The notes: a model not told the origin generated them from the sequence alone. DNA of 64,000 nt from Bicyclus anynana (GCF_947172395.1 NC_069093.1:7413561-7477560); one strand, 5' to 3'; positions 10,874-24,500 are shown, counted from the stretch's first letter. Translations and numbers: made by a program.

Positions 10874-13676
10874 TAAAGAATAAATCCGTCTAAAGGTTTA
10901 CTGTTGGTTGTAGGTTGCAACGGACAATCAGGGAAAATGATTGTATAATTGCCATCGAAATAGTGTTTCAACCACAAACTAGATGGCGGTGTTGACATTG
11001 CGGTGCCAGTCTTAAAATAATGTTATCTTTGTCTCGGTACAGTTAGTTTCAGATATTATGACAGACTCATTATATTTAATGACATGCTAAGCCTCGTTAG
11101 GCATGAATCACAAAGCGAAAATATTTGACTACTAAAAATATGTTCTTTTTAGTCCTGTTAAACCTACTCACACGAAACAAAACTATTAATTAAAAGGATA
11201 AGATCTTTTGTTATCCTTTTCATTTTTAAAATATCTTTGAAAAATTGGGTAATTCTATATTTGACAAGTCTTTGACTAATGAAAAGCTACTAGCTATGTA
11301 CCTAGTTATATAGCAGCTGTTAGGTTATGGTAGCGAGTAATATGGGCTTAGCATATCAATACATTTTATGTGGGTAATAAAACCACGGGTCTGCTAGTAT
11401 TGCATTATGTAGCTACCTTTATCACTGGTTGACTCAAATAATAACATATAACACTACACCTAATTTATTTGTAATTTGGTGGATAAAGACGTGTTCACAT
11501 TAGTATGCTAGTAATGCAGTAGATAATAATATACTAACACGTTTATTTTTATAATTCGCCCGGACGCGAACAGGCAGACTGTACTTAATCGTCACAGACC
11601 GATATCATTGAATGGCATCATTGAATTTTCGACTTTATTCCCAATGAGATAAGGATCCATTTAGCTAATGCGTACAACTTGGAACGCTATCGCATTCGCC
11701 TCGCCACGAGTGTAGTATAGCCAGACAACTTGCCGACCTTGGCGCAAGAAGTAGAAACAATCTTAATTCCCAATGCGGCGTTTTTATTAACTAAGAGAAT
11801 ATTAATAAGGCGAGATCAATTCTGAGAACATGATCATTTGAATGTACATGCAAAAGAACGCCAAAACTTATAATTGGTAGTGTTTTAGACATATTTAACA
11901 GTACGAATTTACATGTAATATTGCGCAAATTTATAAAAAGAGAACTAAATAGCGACGATGACAGTTTTTAAATTGTATATAAATTAAGAGTATGTTAATA
12001 GTAAAGCAATTTTGTAAAAATAACAGGGTATCTGCGATCATTGCTTTCGGAGCTACAGAGATTTAAAGGGTCAGATTTGTGGCACTGCCACGGATCCCTG
12101 AAAACCGCCCCATACAAAATGGTACAAATTAATGACGTCGTAGATTTGTATGGGCGTTCAAACAAAATTACTAATATCTTTGTTATTTGTGCGTTTATGT
12201 TTATAGTTCACATATTGAAAAATGTCACAATTAATGTAAGGAAGCTACTGTATGAATTTTCTTCTAATTACAATAAAAGATTTTAAATAGATTTTGAAGT
12301 TTTATGATGTTATTTTTTTTCCAAATATCCAGACAATCTTTGCTTTATATGTATAAATTAGTTAACAATGACCTTATTTACTCGAATGTATCACAAAAAT
12401 CAATATATTTAAACCTGGTCATCATCCATTACAAGGTAGATAGTGGACGAATTAATGGTTAATGGAGAAAAGTAATCTAAGAGGTTATAATTTTTTTAAA
12501 TACTAACATTTAAATATGGAATTTATTTAAAACCATGAATATCAATATAAAGTAATAATATTTTAAAGAATAATAGCTTCAACAAGAAACATATTGCTAA
12601 CATTAATTTAGTCAGACGCGTTTTCATAATATAAACTGTTTCTCTCAGCAGACGCAGCGTGCAGTCTGTTCCACCACCCAATATTCCAGATTTCAAACTA
12701 AAGTCTTAACACTATCAATATAAAGTTCAAAATCCCACAAACATAACACGTTTTCCGTTGCACATGATAGGAATCCATAAAAAATTAAACCCCGAATGTT
12801 GAGCCCTTGAGGCGTTCGCTCGTCCCTTCGTACTTTTTGTATAGCAACCCCCGAACGTTCGTTTACTTCTTTTGGGACCCGTTTTTGTATCGCCACATCC
12901 GTGCCAGTCTCACCCCTTGCTATAGACACGGCACTTTGTAAAACGTTAAGGGGACAGCAGGGATGATTTGAAATTGTTAACGCCGGAACAATGTTCTCTG
13001 CAAGACCATTTTAGTTACGCCGATACATACTAGCTTGTAGTAGAATAGGTAGTACCTCTTTAGTTTAGAGGTTTAGTAGATACTTTAAAGTCAGGTAGAG
13101 TTGTAAATAATTCAAAAGAATTGCTTTATGACTTCTAAGACAATAAGCTTTCAACAGAATATTTCGTTGTCTTTATCTTGATTGTATTATTTACACTTTG
13201 AATGAAGCTTTGCACTTAGAATTTATTTATGTAAATTTTTGTTTTTGAAATAGCAAATTTTTGAGCAGTATCTAGTTTAAATAATTGTACCTAATAATTA
13301 TGGTGTCCTCTTTATTATTTTACTACAGTAAAGTAGTACTTACTTAGTAGTAAAGTAGTAGTAGTTACTGCTTACACATTAATTTTAATAATCGACGATG
13401 ACCTACCATCGGATTTATATGCTTTTTTTAGGTGACGTATTACAGGTATTAACATTTTTAAATTATTTTGAAGGGGTTTTAATATAAAGATTGAAGGTGG
13501 CAGTGTATTGTTTAATTTAAAACATTCATTACTATGAATTTTTTGAAGTTTCAATTTTTATGGCGCTTTGAAATAACTGAAAATTTTCAAAGAATTATCA
13601 TGCATGCATTAGCTATAAGCGATAAGACAGTCATGTGTAATTAAAATTTCAGCTTCAATCAGATACTTATTTTTTA
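10874..13676. other. Intergenic, no gene seen
   Basis: 2.8 kb of mainly AT-rich sequence. Short frames at 12041-12286 (+) and 12693-12929 (-) have no recognised domain, no splice context and ordinary AT-driven composition. Confidence 0.5.
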
Positions 13677-14530
13677 ACCAACTTCCAAAAAGAAGGAGGT
13701 TCTACGTTCGGCTGTATGTATGGTTTTTTTTTATTTTCTCCAGCGATATTTTATTCGTCTTCAAACAATTTAAATAGATGCGTTTAATTCTATGCTCCTT
13801 AAGACTGTCTATTAGGAAATTATTATTTTTATAAGTTTACAAAAAATATCGTTTTTATATATATATTTAAATTGACGTCGTCCGGCTTTAAATTAATTAA
13901 AAAAAAAACTGATTTGGCACAAGCGAAGCCACAGAAAAAGATAGTATAACATGATTAAGATACAATTAAAAGCTGTCATTTACAATGTAGCTAAACCAAT
14001 TTGTCTTGTCTGCCGTGATATACATCGTTGTATCGTGTTAACGTCAGGTTAATGACGTACAATACAAGTTACAATGCAATTTTATAAATAACCCCTCTCT
14101 CGAAGTAGACACCTACTTCGAGAAAGAAATAAAGACACCTTACTTTGAAATACATTTATATCATGAGCTAATTTGTCCTTTTTGACCAACTTCAAAAAAA
14201 ATAGGAGATTCTTGATTTTCAATGTTTTTTTTTTAAGTTTATTATCTCATAACTTCGTCATTTCTTAACCGATGTTGAAAATTGTTTTTTGTTTGAAAAA
14301 GTATAGTTCCATATTGGTCCCATTTAATTTTCAATACAGTCGGTTCAGTGATTCTGTATAAGAAATAAAATAACGAAATTTCCCGTACTGTAGCGATATC
14401 TTCAAAATCACAAAAATGTACTAAAAAGCGAAAAATAACATCGTATGTGTTACCTTCTGATCACTTTGAAGGCGGTGCCAACACAGTGATGCATTAACTT
14501 AAATTGTAATTTATCCAATGTGCAGAAACT
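13677..14530. repeat. Degraded AACCGACTTC-family MITE fragments
   Basis: AACCAACTTCCAAAAAGAAG at 13677, GACCAACTTCAAAAAAAATA near 14183 and TCTGATCACTTTGAAGGCGG near 14457 are pieces of the element that is complete at 36396 and 58147. Confidence 0.5.
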
Positions 14531-14945
14531 CAGTTTGAACACTTCGGTATATTAGGAATATATACCATAAGTATACAATAAATACATAAATATAGAAAAT
14601 ATATAAAAATAGCTAACAAACAATGTTGAAGCAATGAAGCGATTTTAACTTGTTACATGCGGGCAGACGTACGATAACGTCGTTTATGGCAAGTTTATAG
14701 ATATGATATGATAGCTGCATATCTACCAGTGGCGTGCCTAAGGTTTTTAACTAGGGTAGGTACAATACATAAAATCTCAAGTCGCGATGTTTGTGGTAGC
14801 ACTTTTCTTAAAGGCTCGACCAATTTTAATGAAATTTTAGTATTTACCTATGTATTATTTAAACAGACGAATACACGTAGAAACCTCTAAACTAAACGAA
14901 TTTCACACACATCGGCAGCGGATTTATTGAGGTCTAAGTTTTTTT

Positions 14946-15240
14946 TTTCTGACCTCAGCGGTGTCACCCGGGGGTTTGGGCGAGCGCAGAAGCATCGCCT
15001 GATGGGGCAGAAGCAGAGTAGATGGGCGGAACAACTCTCTAAGGGCGTCTCTTCTGAGACTCGGACCTCGGCTTAGAGGGCCGTTCGGGAAGGGTGTTTT
15101 GGCCTGAGTGTATCAGTCCGGGCGCCCCCGAGATCGTGAGTTAAAAAGCCCACGTCTGGGTGACGTCAGATATCGGGGACCTCGTCTTGGTCTAAGTCCA
15201 GGGGACGCTCTCAGAGAGACATAGGTACCTCTTGTCTCAA
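14946..15240 (+). repeat. GC-rich dispersed repeat, copy 1
   Basis: Shares GGGCG(A/G)…CTCT…AAGGGC and the GAGAAG/GGGAAGGGTGT…GAGTGTATC blocks with 23944-24120. Looks like a truncated retroelement segment; family not named. Confidence 0.4.
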
Positions 15241-15349
15241 GGGGGTGCTGGCTTTGTATGTACGTGACTCGTTAGAAATGTGGCTCTGTATCAGATAGAC
15301 TGATTTCTACAAGCAAGGTGAGTTACGCGCTTGCCTCGGGCGAGCCGGT

Positions 15350-15822
15350 TTAGGCTGCCAGTCCACCGGGGAGCGAGGCAGCGGAGCTGAGAAAGGGAGA
15401 AATATTAACCGATAGGATTGCACAAAATCTCCGCACCTCTAAGTAAGCATGGACTTGCGAGCTAGTTTAAAAATTCATATAACACCGGTAAGCGGAGCGG
15501 GGTTAGTTAAATTAAATTTAACATTTTATTTATTTAACATAGTCTGCAACTAGTCTGCAACAGACTACTGAAAGCGTAGCGGAGAAAAGGATTAATGCGA
15601 AGCGAAGTGACTTTCCGAAGAAGCCCCCGCTCCGCTTTCCCGCACGTGATTCTTCGCTCCGTTTCCCTGCTCTGCTTACCGGTTTAATATGATTTATTAA
15701 ACTAGCTCGCAAGTCCCTGTCCACTTAAGAGGAGCGGAGATTTTGTGCAATCCTATTAGTTAATATTTCTCCGTTTCTCGACTCCACTGCCTCGCCCCGC
15801 TTCGGTGGACTGGCAGCCTTAG
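15350..15822. mobile_element. Foldback MITE with ~115-bp inverted ends
   Basis: GGCTGCCAGTCCACCGGGGA…GCGAGCTAGTTTA at the left is mirrored by TAAACTAGCTCGCAAGTCCC…TGGACTGGCAGCC at the right. GC-rich (CTCCGCT) motifs inside. Second, interrupted copy at 31196-32690. Confidence 0.7.
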
Positions 15823-15917
15823 TCCGTTTCTCCGCTACGCTCCCTCGCTCCGCTCCGCAAAATTATTACATAACTGTAATGGTAGTGATTAAGTAAATCT
15901 TAATTATATAAATATAG

Positions 15918-16085
15918 CTAGGGACGCTCGCGATTTAGTCCGCCCTTATTTCGGCCTTGTCGCCAAATCCGTTCTTAGCGGATACCTACTAACTATAAAC
16001 TACCTCCCTGCCAAATTCCATCTTTGAATGTCATGCGGTTTTCGAGATTTCATGGTGAGAGTGACCTTTCCCATTTATATTAGGT
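15918..16085 (-). mobile_element. Helitron-like fragment
   Basis: Begins CTAGGGACGCTCGCGATTTA (reverse of the CTAG end); shares AACTATAAACTACCTCCCTG with the copy at 21780. Confidence 0.5.
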
Positions 16086-16182
16086 AAGATGAATGGTCCC
16101 TAGCTTTTCTAGGTTTCACTTTTTCATAATCATACTAGTACACGCCCGAGACTTGATCCACGTCATAGGCGGCATTTATTAA

Positions 16183-16440
16183 CCGACTTCCGAAAAGGAG
16201 GAGGTTCTGATTCTTCGGAGAAAAATATAATAAAAGAACATAAATATGTTCGGCTGTATGTATGTTCTTTTATTATATTTTTGTTGTTGGTGTTTAGAAA
16301 TATCAAAGAAACAAACTATATATTTTTGTCCAGCTGAGCATTCTTACTGTAATTGTGAAAATTACATGAAAATTCGTCTAGCCGTTTAGGATATTAGTGA
16401 ACGCAGAGATGAAAATTAAAAAAAATTGTTTGAGTATGAA
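16183..16440 (+). repeat. AACCGACTTC-family fragment
   Basis: AACCGACTTCCGAAAAGGAG and GGTTCTGATTC; contains an inverted GTTCGGCTGTATGTATG context as in 58180. Confidence 0.45.
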
Positions 16441-16494
16441 TTTTGAATTAGGAATATTGAATTGGTTAATAGAAATTGACTAAATTATAGCAAT

Positions 16495-17345
16495 CGTTAG
16501 TATTTTATGAAAGTTGTTTTTTTACGTTTATTAGAAGATAATAAAGAATTTTAAACCGAATTTGATGAAACTGCATGCGAAGGCTTCGACAAACACGAAT
16601 TTAAATTTTATATTAACCCGCATGCTTCAAAAGTTCGTTAATTTCTACTTAAATCGTAATAAAAAAGATGACCTAATATTTCAACTAAGTACTAAATTAA
16701 AGAAACTAATTTTAGATTTTCTTACCTTTTATGAGAAGTTATAATAAAGCATTAACCCTAAACCGATTTTGATGAGACTGCATGCAAATCTCTTTCTAAG
16801 GCTTTGAGTAACGCGAATTTAATTTTTTTAATAAATAACTTACATGCTTCAGAAGTTTAATATTTACTTATCCTAATAAAATAGATGACCTAATATTTAA
16901 ACTAGACTAAATTAAAGAAACTATTTTTAGTTTTTTACGTTTATTAGTCGTTATAATAAAGCATTAATCCTAAACCGATTTTGATAAAACTGCATACGAG
17001 CCTGAGGCATCGACAAACACGAATTTAAATTTCATATTAAACCTGCATGCTTCAAAAGTTCGATAATTTCTACTTATCCTAATAAAATAGATGACCTAAT
17101 ATTTCAACTAAGTAGACTAAATTAAAGAAACTATTTTTGTGTTTCTTTACGTTTACTAGAAGTTATAATAAAGCATTAATCATAAACCGATTTTGATGAA
17201 ACTGCTTCCGAGCCTCTTTCTAAGGCTTTGACAAACGCGTATTTAAATTTTATAATAACCTGCATTTTTCTCAAGTTTGGTAATTCTTACTTATCTTAAT
17301 GAAACAGATGACCTATAAAGTATTATATACGTATACTTATCATAT
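16495..17345 (+). repeat. Tandem array, four ~210-bp units
   Basis: The anchor AAACCGA(TT)TTGATGA recurs at 16554, 16761, 16973 and 17185 (spacing 207, 212, 212). Units share CATGCTTCAAAAGTT and GATGACCTAATATTT(C)AACTA. Diverged, AT-rich, not coding. Confidence 0.75.
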
Positions 17346-17943
17346 ACTTTATATACAAAAGATAAATTGAGAGAAAAAAATAAGTATCATACTCTGAAAC
17401 TAACCGAACTATTCAAAAGACATTATATAATTGAAAGTAATTACATTGTAGAAAAGTAATTAGCTATTGATTGGGTGACGTGAAACAACAATGGTGTGAA
17501 AATATGTAATGAAGTGACAAGTGCGCCTAACAGTAACAATGGCTTAGCGGCTTATCTTGACGAAACGGATATACGAGTATAAGCGAAAATTAAAAAAAGA
17601 GGGAGCAAAGCACGTGGCGATCTATCAAAACAACAAAGCCGATTGGTGTGGTGACGTTCCACCCCGGTGATATGTACGTCGTACTACCTAAATGCCTTAT
17701 GTACACCAATAGTTACTACTTCATGACTACTCCGAGCTCAGTGTGTACTGCATTGCAACGGAAAATATGCGTGTTTACCAAAGTCGTTTCGGTAGAACGG
17801 TGTCGTGTGTTGCGTCACGTTTGAGGAAATTGATAGTGCCGAGGTCGACGTGACTAACATATTTGTGAACTTTACACGTTTATTTGTGTCAAATTGTGCA
17901 AATATCTCGGTTGTACATCGGTGTGATTGTGCGGTTTTACAAA
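17346..17943. other. Sequence upstream of the HhH gene, likely includes its promoter
   Basis: Less repetitive and more GC-balanced than the flanks from about 17600 on. No TATA or other element can be called with confidence; open frames at 17738-18029 look incidental. Confidence 0.35.
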
Positions 17944-18041
17944 ATGAAATCACATTCTCCCCATCCCGATATCAATTGTGGAGACCTGATTACGGTACAA
18001 TGCCACGACTCGGAGTGCGTCCGCTATAACCTTGCTACATT
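17944..18041 (+). CDS. Possible extra first coding exon upstream of the HhH-protein gene
   Basis: An ATG with an aaaATGa context opens 32 whole codons (MKSHSPHPDINCGDLITVQC...) and ends, plus two bases, at a perfect donor (GTGAGTATG). It does not join in frame to exon 1 or exon 2 of the HhH gene. It could start a different transcript, be a non-coding first exon, or be chance. No recognised domain; the Cys/His content is mildly notable. Confidence 0.2.
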
Positions 18042-18238
18042 ACGTGAGTATGCTTTTTATTTCAATCACGTAGCGATACAACTATATCTGTGACTGAAGC
18101 GATGTTAGTTATTATTTTAGCTAGTTATTTATTCCTACAAATAACGAATGATCAAACCTAAATGTGAAATAGGCCAAAAAATAACATGGATGTTTGTAGT
18201 AATAATATCGAACGTCATAACGAGGCTCAGTGAACAAG

Positions 18239-18307
18239 ATGGCGTCGAGTGGGGAGAGGGCGCCCAGTCGCCCAGGTGCTGCCGCCGCGTCGAGTTCGGC
18301 GCTATAG
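18239..18307 (+). promoter_or_regulatory. Upstream ORF in the 5' UTR of the HhH-protein gene
   Basis: A 22-codon ORF starting MASSGERAPSRPG and ending in TAG, 52 nt before the main ATG and in the same frame. It lies in a locally GC-rich stretch that otherwise looks like 5' UTR. It could reduce initiation at the main ATG if it is in the mature transcript; a possible acceptor just before the main ATG could splice it out. Inference only. Confidence 0.35.
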
Positions 18308-18358
18308 CTAACTAAATAGGTACGCAGAGCACAGTGTTGTACATTTAGAACGTTCACA

Positions 18359-18507
18359 ATGGCTACCGCGAAAGACACGTCTACTTTCTTTCTGGAGGCA
18401 GACGCGGAACAATTCGACAGTGTTTTAAAGTTATACCCACAAGCGATCAAACTGAAAGCTGAACAGAAAACAAAGAAACCCGAGGAACTCATAAAATTGG
18501 ACAACTG
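18359..18507 (+). CDS. HhH-protein gene, exon 1 (start codon)
   Basis: Encodes MATAKDTSTFFLEADAEQFD onward to residue 49 and ends in phase 2 at a consensus donor (ctg|gtaagtg). The ATG at 18359 has a CACA upstream context. A possible acceptor (acatttag) sits 15 nt upstream, so the 5' UTR may be spliced. The reading frame upstream is closed by stops. Confidence 0.88.
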
Positions 18508-21500
18508 GTAAGTGCGAACGTCTTTCTGTGGAGAAAATGCGGCCGTGGCGTGTCAATGAACTTGTATTGTGTGTGTATCCGTGCAAACTGATTTGATAGC
18601 TACCTCCCTCGCGGACTGCATCTCTAGTCCGCGGACGGCTCATTAAAATCAGTGCGTCACGTGGGATCGATGTCAAATTGACACTATCGTTTTTCCTGAA
18701 GCCAGTGTGGGGGAAAATATCGCCGCGCTTAGGCGTTATAAAATGGTGGCTGTCCTTTGCGTATCATCGCTCGTAAAATGCATTTATTACGTACTAGTTG
18801 TGCGTTCTCTAGTCAATGCTTAGATTCTTCACTGAATATTATTCTTTATAATGCTCATAAAACATTATTGTATTTCTAACTGCTTGTGGCTAGATAATAC
18901 AATGCTTTGTTGAATACAACTCACATCCGTTCAAAATGGTGACTTGCCATTTAGCGTTATAATATTATTTTCCATCGTTGTAAATGTTTTTTATTCTTAG
19001 ATGGAACGTTAATAGTATCCCTGTAATCCTATATTTATTGTTTTCACCAGAACAGACCTGGCTATTTTCATAATCTTTTTTAAAAAAGAATGAGTCATCA
19101 ATCAGGTACTTCTGCCTTCTCGCGACTTTGCTAAGTTATAACTGTAGTTTTAATTCCCAGAAGAATTTAGAAATTCTTTAAACTCTTCCATCGATTTCAT
19201 TTAATTATGTCGTATTTTAAACCAACATTCGATAATAATTTGAAAGTTAAATAATATTTTTGGCAAAACGTTAAAAAACTTTTTTTCATCATTTGTTCCA
19301 AGAAATAAATCTGTTAAATCGTGTAAGTCGTTTATCATATTTTAGTAATTTTACCCTTCATGGTTCTAATTCCAAAATAATTCGTTTAAAATTTTATTAG
19401 TAATCCAGCTGTAAACCATAGCGTGGAACACGTTTTTTTTCGTGTACTTACCTATCCAATTGCTTTCCTTGATAAGTCTGATTTCAGTTAAATAATAAAT
19501 AATAATTTAAAAGAAATTTATATTTAAACCAAATTTCTGTAAAATAATATTTATCCGTAAAAGTAGTTTTTTAAACTGATTTAAAATAATAATTTATGAG
19601 TTAAATAATATTTTTGCCAAAATGTAAAAAAAAACATCATAAATCTGTTAAGTTGTGTAGATCGGTCGGTTATCCCATTTTAGTAATTTTCCCCTTCACG
19701 GTTCAAATTTCAAAATAATCTGTTTAAAATTTTATGAGTAATTCAGCTGTTGACCGCAACTTGAACCACGTTTTTTTCATATACCTAGATACCTAACTAT
19801 CTAACTTCTTTCCTTAGATAAGTCAGCTTTCAGTTAAATAATAATTCAAGTGAAATTTATCTATAAACCAAATTTCTGTAAAATATTCATTATCCGAAAA
19901 GTCAAATTTTAAACTAATTTATGATAATAATTTAAGAGTTAAATAATGTTTTTGCAAAATGTAAAAAAAAGTTTCATATCTGTTTTAAGAAATAAATCTG
20001 TTAAGTCGTGTAGGTCGGTTAAGTAATTGTACCCTTCACTGTAGTTCAAATTCAAAAATAATCCGTTTAAAATTTTATAAATAATCCAGCTGTTGACCGG
20101 TTGTTGACAGCTTGTAGCATCTATTACCTACCTATATAACTTCTTTCTTTAGATAAGTCTGATTTCAGTTAAATAATAATTCAAATGTAATGTATCTTTA
20201 AACATATCTTTTATGTTTTTTTTTTATTTTATATAAAATATTTATTATCCGTCATATTTTGAACAGATACCATTAATTCATATTCATATTTTGAACAGAT
20301 ACCACTGATAATAATTTCAGAGGCAAATAATATTTTAGTCAAAATGTAAAAAAAAAATTCATCATCTGTTTTGTATACCTAGATACCTACCTAACTTCTT
20401 TCCTTACTACTTACTTTACTAACTAGCCTAACTTCAGATTATTTACAATATTTAACAAATATTGTCATGTTTCATATCCCTAACACGAGAATTTAGATTA
20501 TAGATTCAAACTTCACCCACTATTTCACCCACCTAATTAAAATTTAATTTTTTCGACAAATAGTAGGCCATGCCAAAATTAATAAGAATAAATGTTAGTT
20601 ACTTCCCTATATTTTATACTATACAGGTCTACATAATATTAATATCAATAACCTAATGTAAATTAATTTTGAAAATTATGATTTTAAAAAAATATTCATA
20701 ATATTTTTTTCGTTTATGATCGAATATTAATATAATTTAAGTAGCGATTTGCGTAAATATTTACCACAGAGGGGTATATTTTTTTATAAAATTTATCTGA
20801 AATGGATTTTATAAATCATTTATTAATTACAATTCATTTATTTATTGTCTATACATTGGTACACCAAGTAATGCATTTTTGTTTTTAATGTATTTTTATA
20901 AATTTTGTGAATATTAACGTTTTTTTAATGAAATCACCCTATGTTCGTTAATAATATAAAATAACTTGCTCTGTAGGTATAAACGAATCGGAACTGCTGG
21001 TTTAAAATAAACGCTATGTCTAGTATTTCAGTAGGTCTGACCTAGAGACCTAAATAAGAATAGAAAAACATTACTGACACATCAAAATTTAAAATACTCA
21101 AAAGAATTGTATAAAATTACATATTATGGTTTGTTATAAGTTGCAAGCTTTCTTTTTTCTAAGGAATTTTCAGTAAAATTTCTCAGCCCAAAGTTGACAT
21201 GATGGTATCGTTTTTAACATTGTCACCCTAAGCCCACCAATCCGCATTCAAGAAGCGTGGGTGGGTCTAAGCTCTATATCCCTATTATAGGGGACTATTA
21301 GAGGGGCCTGGCCCTGCAGTGGGCCGTTTTAATATTCTGATACCTAATAATGAAAAAATAATTACTTATGATAAAATGCAGGAAATGGGACTCAAGTAAT
21401 TACAAGTAAATTAATATAATTTATAATAAAAAAAAATTAATGTAATTACGAGTAAATTAACATATTATTATAATAATTTTAAACTTTTTCGAATAAAATA

Positions 21501-24500
21501 GACACTATTATAATTAATTCAAAAAAATGTAAATAATTTTTATTGATGGTACGCGTGAAATGTCGTTTTTTTAAAAATACCGCGTAAACTTTATTTTTTA
21601 TCTTTCAGTGAAAGTCCCATTAAAATTGGTTTAGGTTCCAGATATAAGCCCGGACAAACGACAGACAGACAGACAAAATAAAAAAAAACTTGATTACTTA
21701 TGTTTTGCCACCGTGTTTTGTAACTTTATCTCTTTAGGGTGAGCTGTAACGACGGCATACAGCTATATTATAGTACCTACTAGCGGACGCCCGCGACTTC
21801 GTCCGCCCTTAAACCTCCTTAATCCGGCCCTATCGCGAAATCCTTTCATAGCGGACCTCTCCTAACTATAACCTACGTCCCTGCCAAATTTCATTATTGT
21901 ACGTCAAGCGGTTTTCGAGTTTTCTTGATGAATGAACTTTCGTATGTATATATATATATTAAGATTTCTATTTATCAATACATTAAATAAAGTTGAAATA
22001 TCTGACTGTCTGTGATTTCAACAACAGCTTTCAAGTAGGTAGGTACTTATAATTTACTTTTTAAAATTTGGCTTTGTTTCTTCGCACTAACCTAACCTAA
22101 CCTAACCTTTGGAACGGCTGGGCCGATTTTCGTAGAGCTACTTTTTTACGCATACAAAAGTCGTCACGCATACAAGTTTAAAACCAAATTTCACGCACAC
22201 AAAGTCACAGATGATCGTTATTAACAAGTACGAGTATTATTCCTACATAAAGTATTTTCCATAACTTTAACGTGTTGACGAGTCGACATATAGTAGCCGA
22301 ACTGCATAATAATTTTTTTTTAAATAAAAAAAATTATCTTTTCATACAAAGTAATTCAAATAATTCCGACAATCCATGTAACACACGCCTTTATCTATCC
22401 TTGCATTTTTAAATACATAATCGTAGTGGTAAGACTGTCAATATCGACGAGATATTTATTTGCAACTGGCACTCCGCACTTCACTTGCTTCATGATATTA
22501 CTTATCAATGAATAAAGTTTGGCTAGGTCATAATAAGGCTGTGATTTATGGGAAACAATTGAAGATCTATTTACAAAAGGAATTTTTTTAACTCCGAAAA
22601 TATACATTTTAGAACACATGTTCCTTAGACATTTATAATTAACTAGTAGACGCCACGCGGTTTCACCCGCGTGGTTCCCGTTCTCGTAGGAATACGGGGA
22701 TAAAATATATCCTATAGCCTTCCTCGATAAGTGGGCTATTTTATTTATATATTTTATTTAAACTGAAAGAATTTTTCAAATCGAATCAGTATTTCCTGAG
22801 ATTAGCGCGTTCAAACAAACAAACTCATCAGCTTTAGAATATTAATATAGATTTACCATAAAGAATATAACTCTAGAGTTAAGGGAAATATTCCCGAGCA
22901 CCCAGTATAATTCTTTTTTCTTAAACATTACAGGTATCAGAATGAACTACCAAAGAAAATCAAATCAAGAGGCAAAGAGGCGCACATGGTTCACGAGGAG
23001 TTGGTACAACTCATGAAATGGAAACAGGCTGTAAGTTATTTTTACTTTTTAACGTTTTTTTTATTAGATTTAGTTGTATCTATTATTTAATCCGGGGGCA
23101 CTAAATAATGGATACTAAGGCTAAAAATATTTATTTTCGATTTTTTTGTCTGTCTGTCTGTCCATGGTTTTTTGTTATTCGGGCATCACGCTGAAATTAC
23201 TGAATGAATTCAAATGAAACTTGGCACGGTTAAAGACCATAATACGGAGAACGTTATGGGACACTTTTTATTGCGTAAATAAAATAAGAAGGAAGTGAAA
23301 TAGGGGTCATTTTTCATCATTCTCATTTTTAGAGTTTCACTTTTAAAAATTTGTTCACTTTTAAAAATATGGTAAAATAGGGCTTGAAAGTTTACAATGA
23401 TTTCACGCGGATGAAGTCGCGGGCATCCGCTAGTTCACGATAAAAATAACTAGCGAGCTAAATTTCAATAATTTGGAAAAATATTTATCTATTTTTCAAA
23501 TACATAGTTGAAATCAGAAACCTTCCTGTCGTGTACACAGCTACCTAACTGTCACCACAACCGCAATCAGTTAACTGGAATGCGTACTAATAAAACATGA
23601 AATATCGACATACCAACCTATAGGAAGATATTATATAAATGTAACAAAATCCTATTAAAATCATGTTATCCCACAAGTCAAATTGCGACGAGGTTATGTT
23701 GTGTAGTTTGAAAAACTTCTTCGCTACCTTCCAGACCCTTTCATTAATAGCCTTAAAGTCCGACATTTTATTTTTACAAGTAATTGTGATATACCAACTA
23801 TCACTCGTAATTATGACGAATCTAACGATAATTAACAAACTAAAATGCACCGAGTCGTTTGAACTTTATGACGTATCAAAAAACATTTATTCGATTGATT
23901 CTTCTTACAACTCGTGTATTTATCGTAGGCTCCTTAATAGGACTTCAGCGGGACCTTTACCGGTGGTTTTCGGCTAGCGCAAGAATATCGCCAGGTAACC
24001 AGAAGGTAGAAGCAGGGATGGGCGGGACGACTCTTTAAGGGCATCCCCTGGAGCTCTCTATTTAGAAGGTTGTTCGAGAAGAGTGTCTTAGACTGAGCGT
24101 ATCGGTCCTGACGACCCGTGACGCAAGAAATCAGGGGATTTGTCGTTGCCTGCGAAAAAGAAGCGTTGCTTGTATTGGTGTTGTCTGAGAATCGTTGCCA
24201 GTTGTTATCTAGTCATCAGAATCATACCATTTTTCGACAAAGAGTTTACCTAATAGATTTGATGTTATTCGGGCCTTTTTCTACAATTGGCGTTAGTCTA
24301 ACTTTAAAAACATAACCTCTCTTGCGCAGTCCGATCGCAATAAATATATTTGAATAATTTTAAATATTCACTTGTTTCAGAGAGGAAAATTCTACCCGCA
24401 ACTATCATTCCTCATAAAAGTGAACACACCAAGAGCGGTAATGCAAGTGACAAAGAAGGCGTTCAAGAAGCTGCCCAACATAGAGTCAGCGATGACGGCG

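Noticed and set aside
12041..12286. 81-codon ORF with a GC-richer start
   Set aside because: No splice sites, no ATG context of note, and no recognised protein.
17738..18093. ORFs of 69-74 codons in both orientations upstream of the HhH gene
   Set aside because: Overlapping, mutually exclusive, with no recognisable domain; only the ATG-to-donor stretch 17944-18041 was kept as a weak candidate.
23587..23977. Overlapping 87- and 104-codon ORFs in intron 2
   Set aside because: AT-rich, no family resemblance, and inside a spliced intron.
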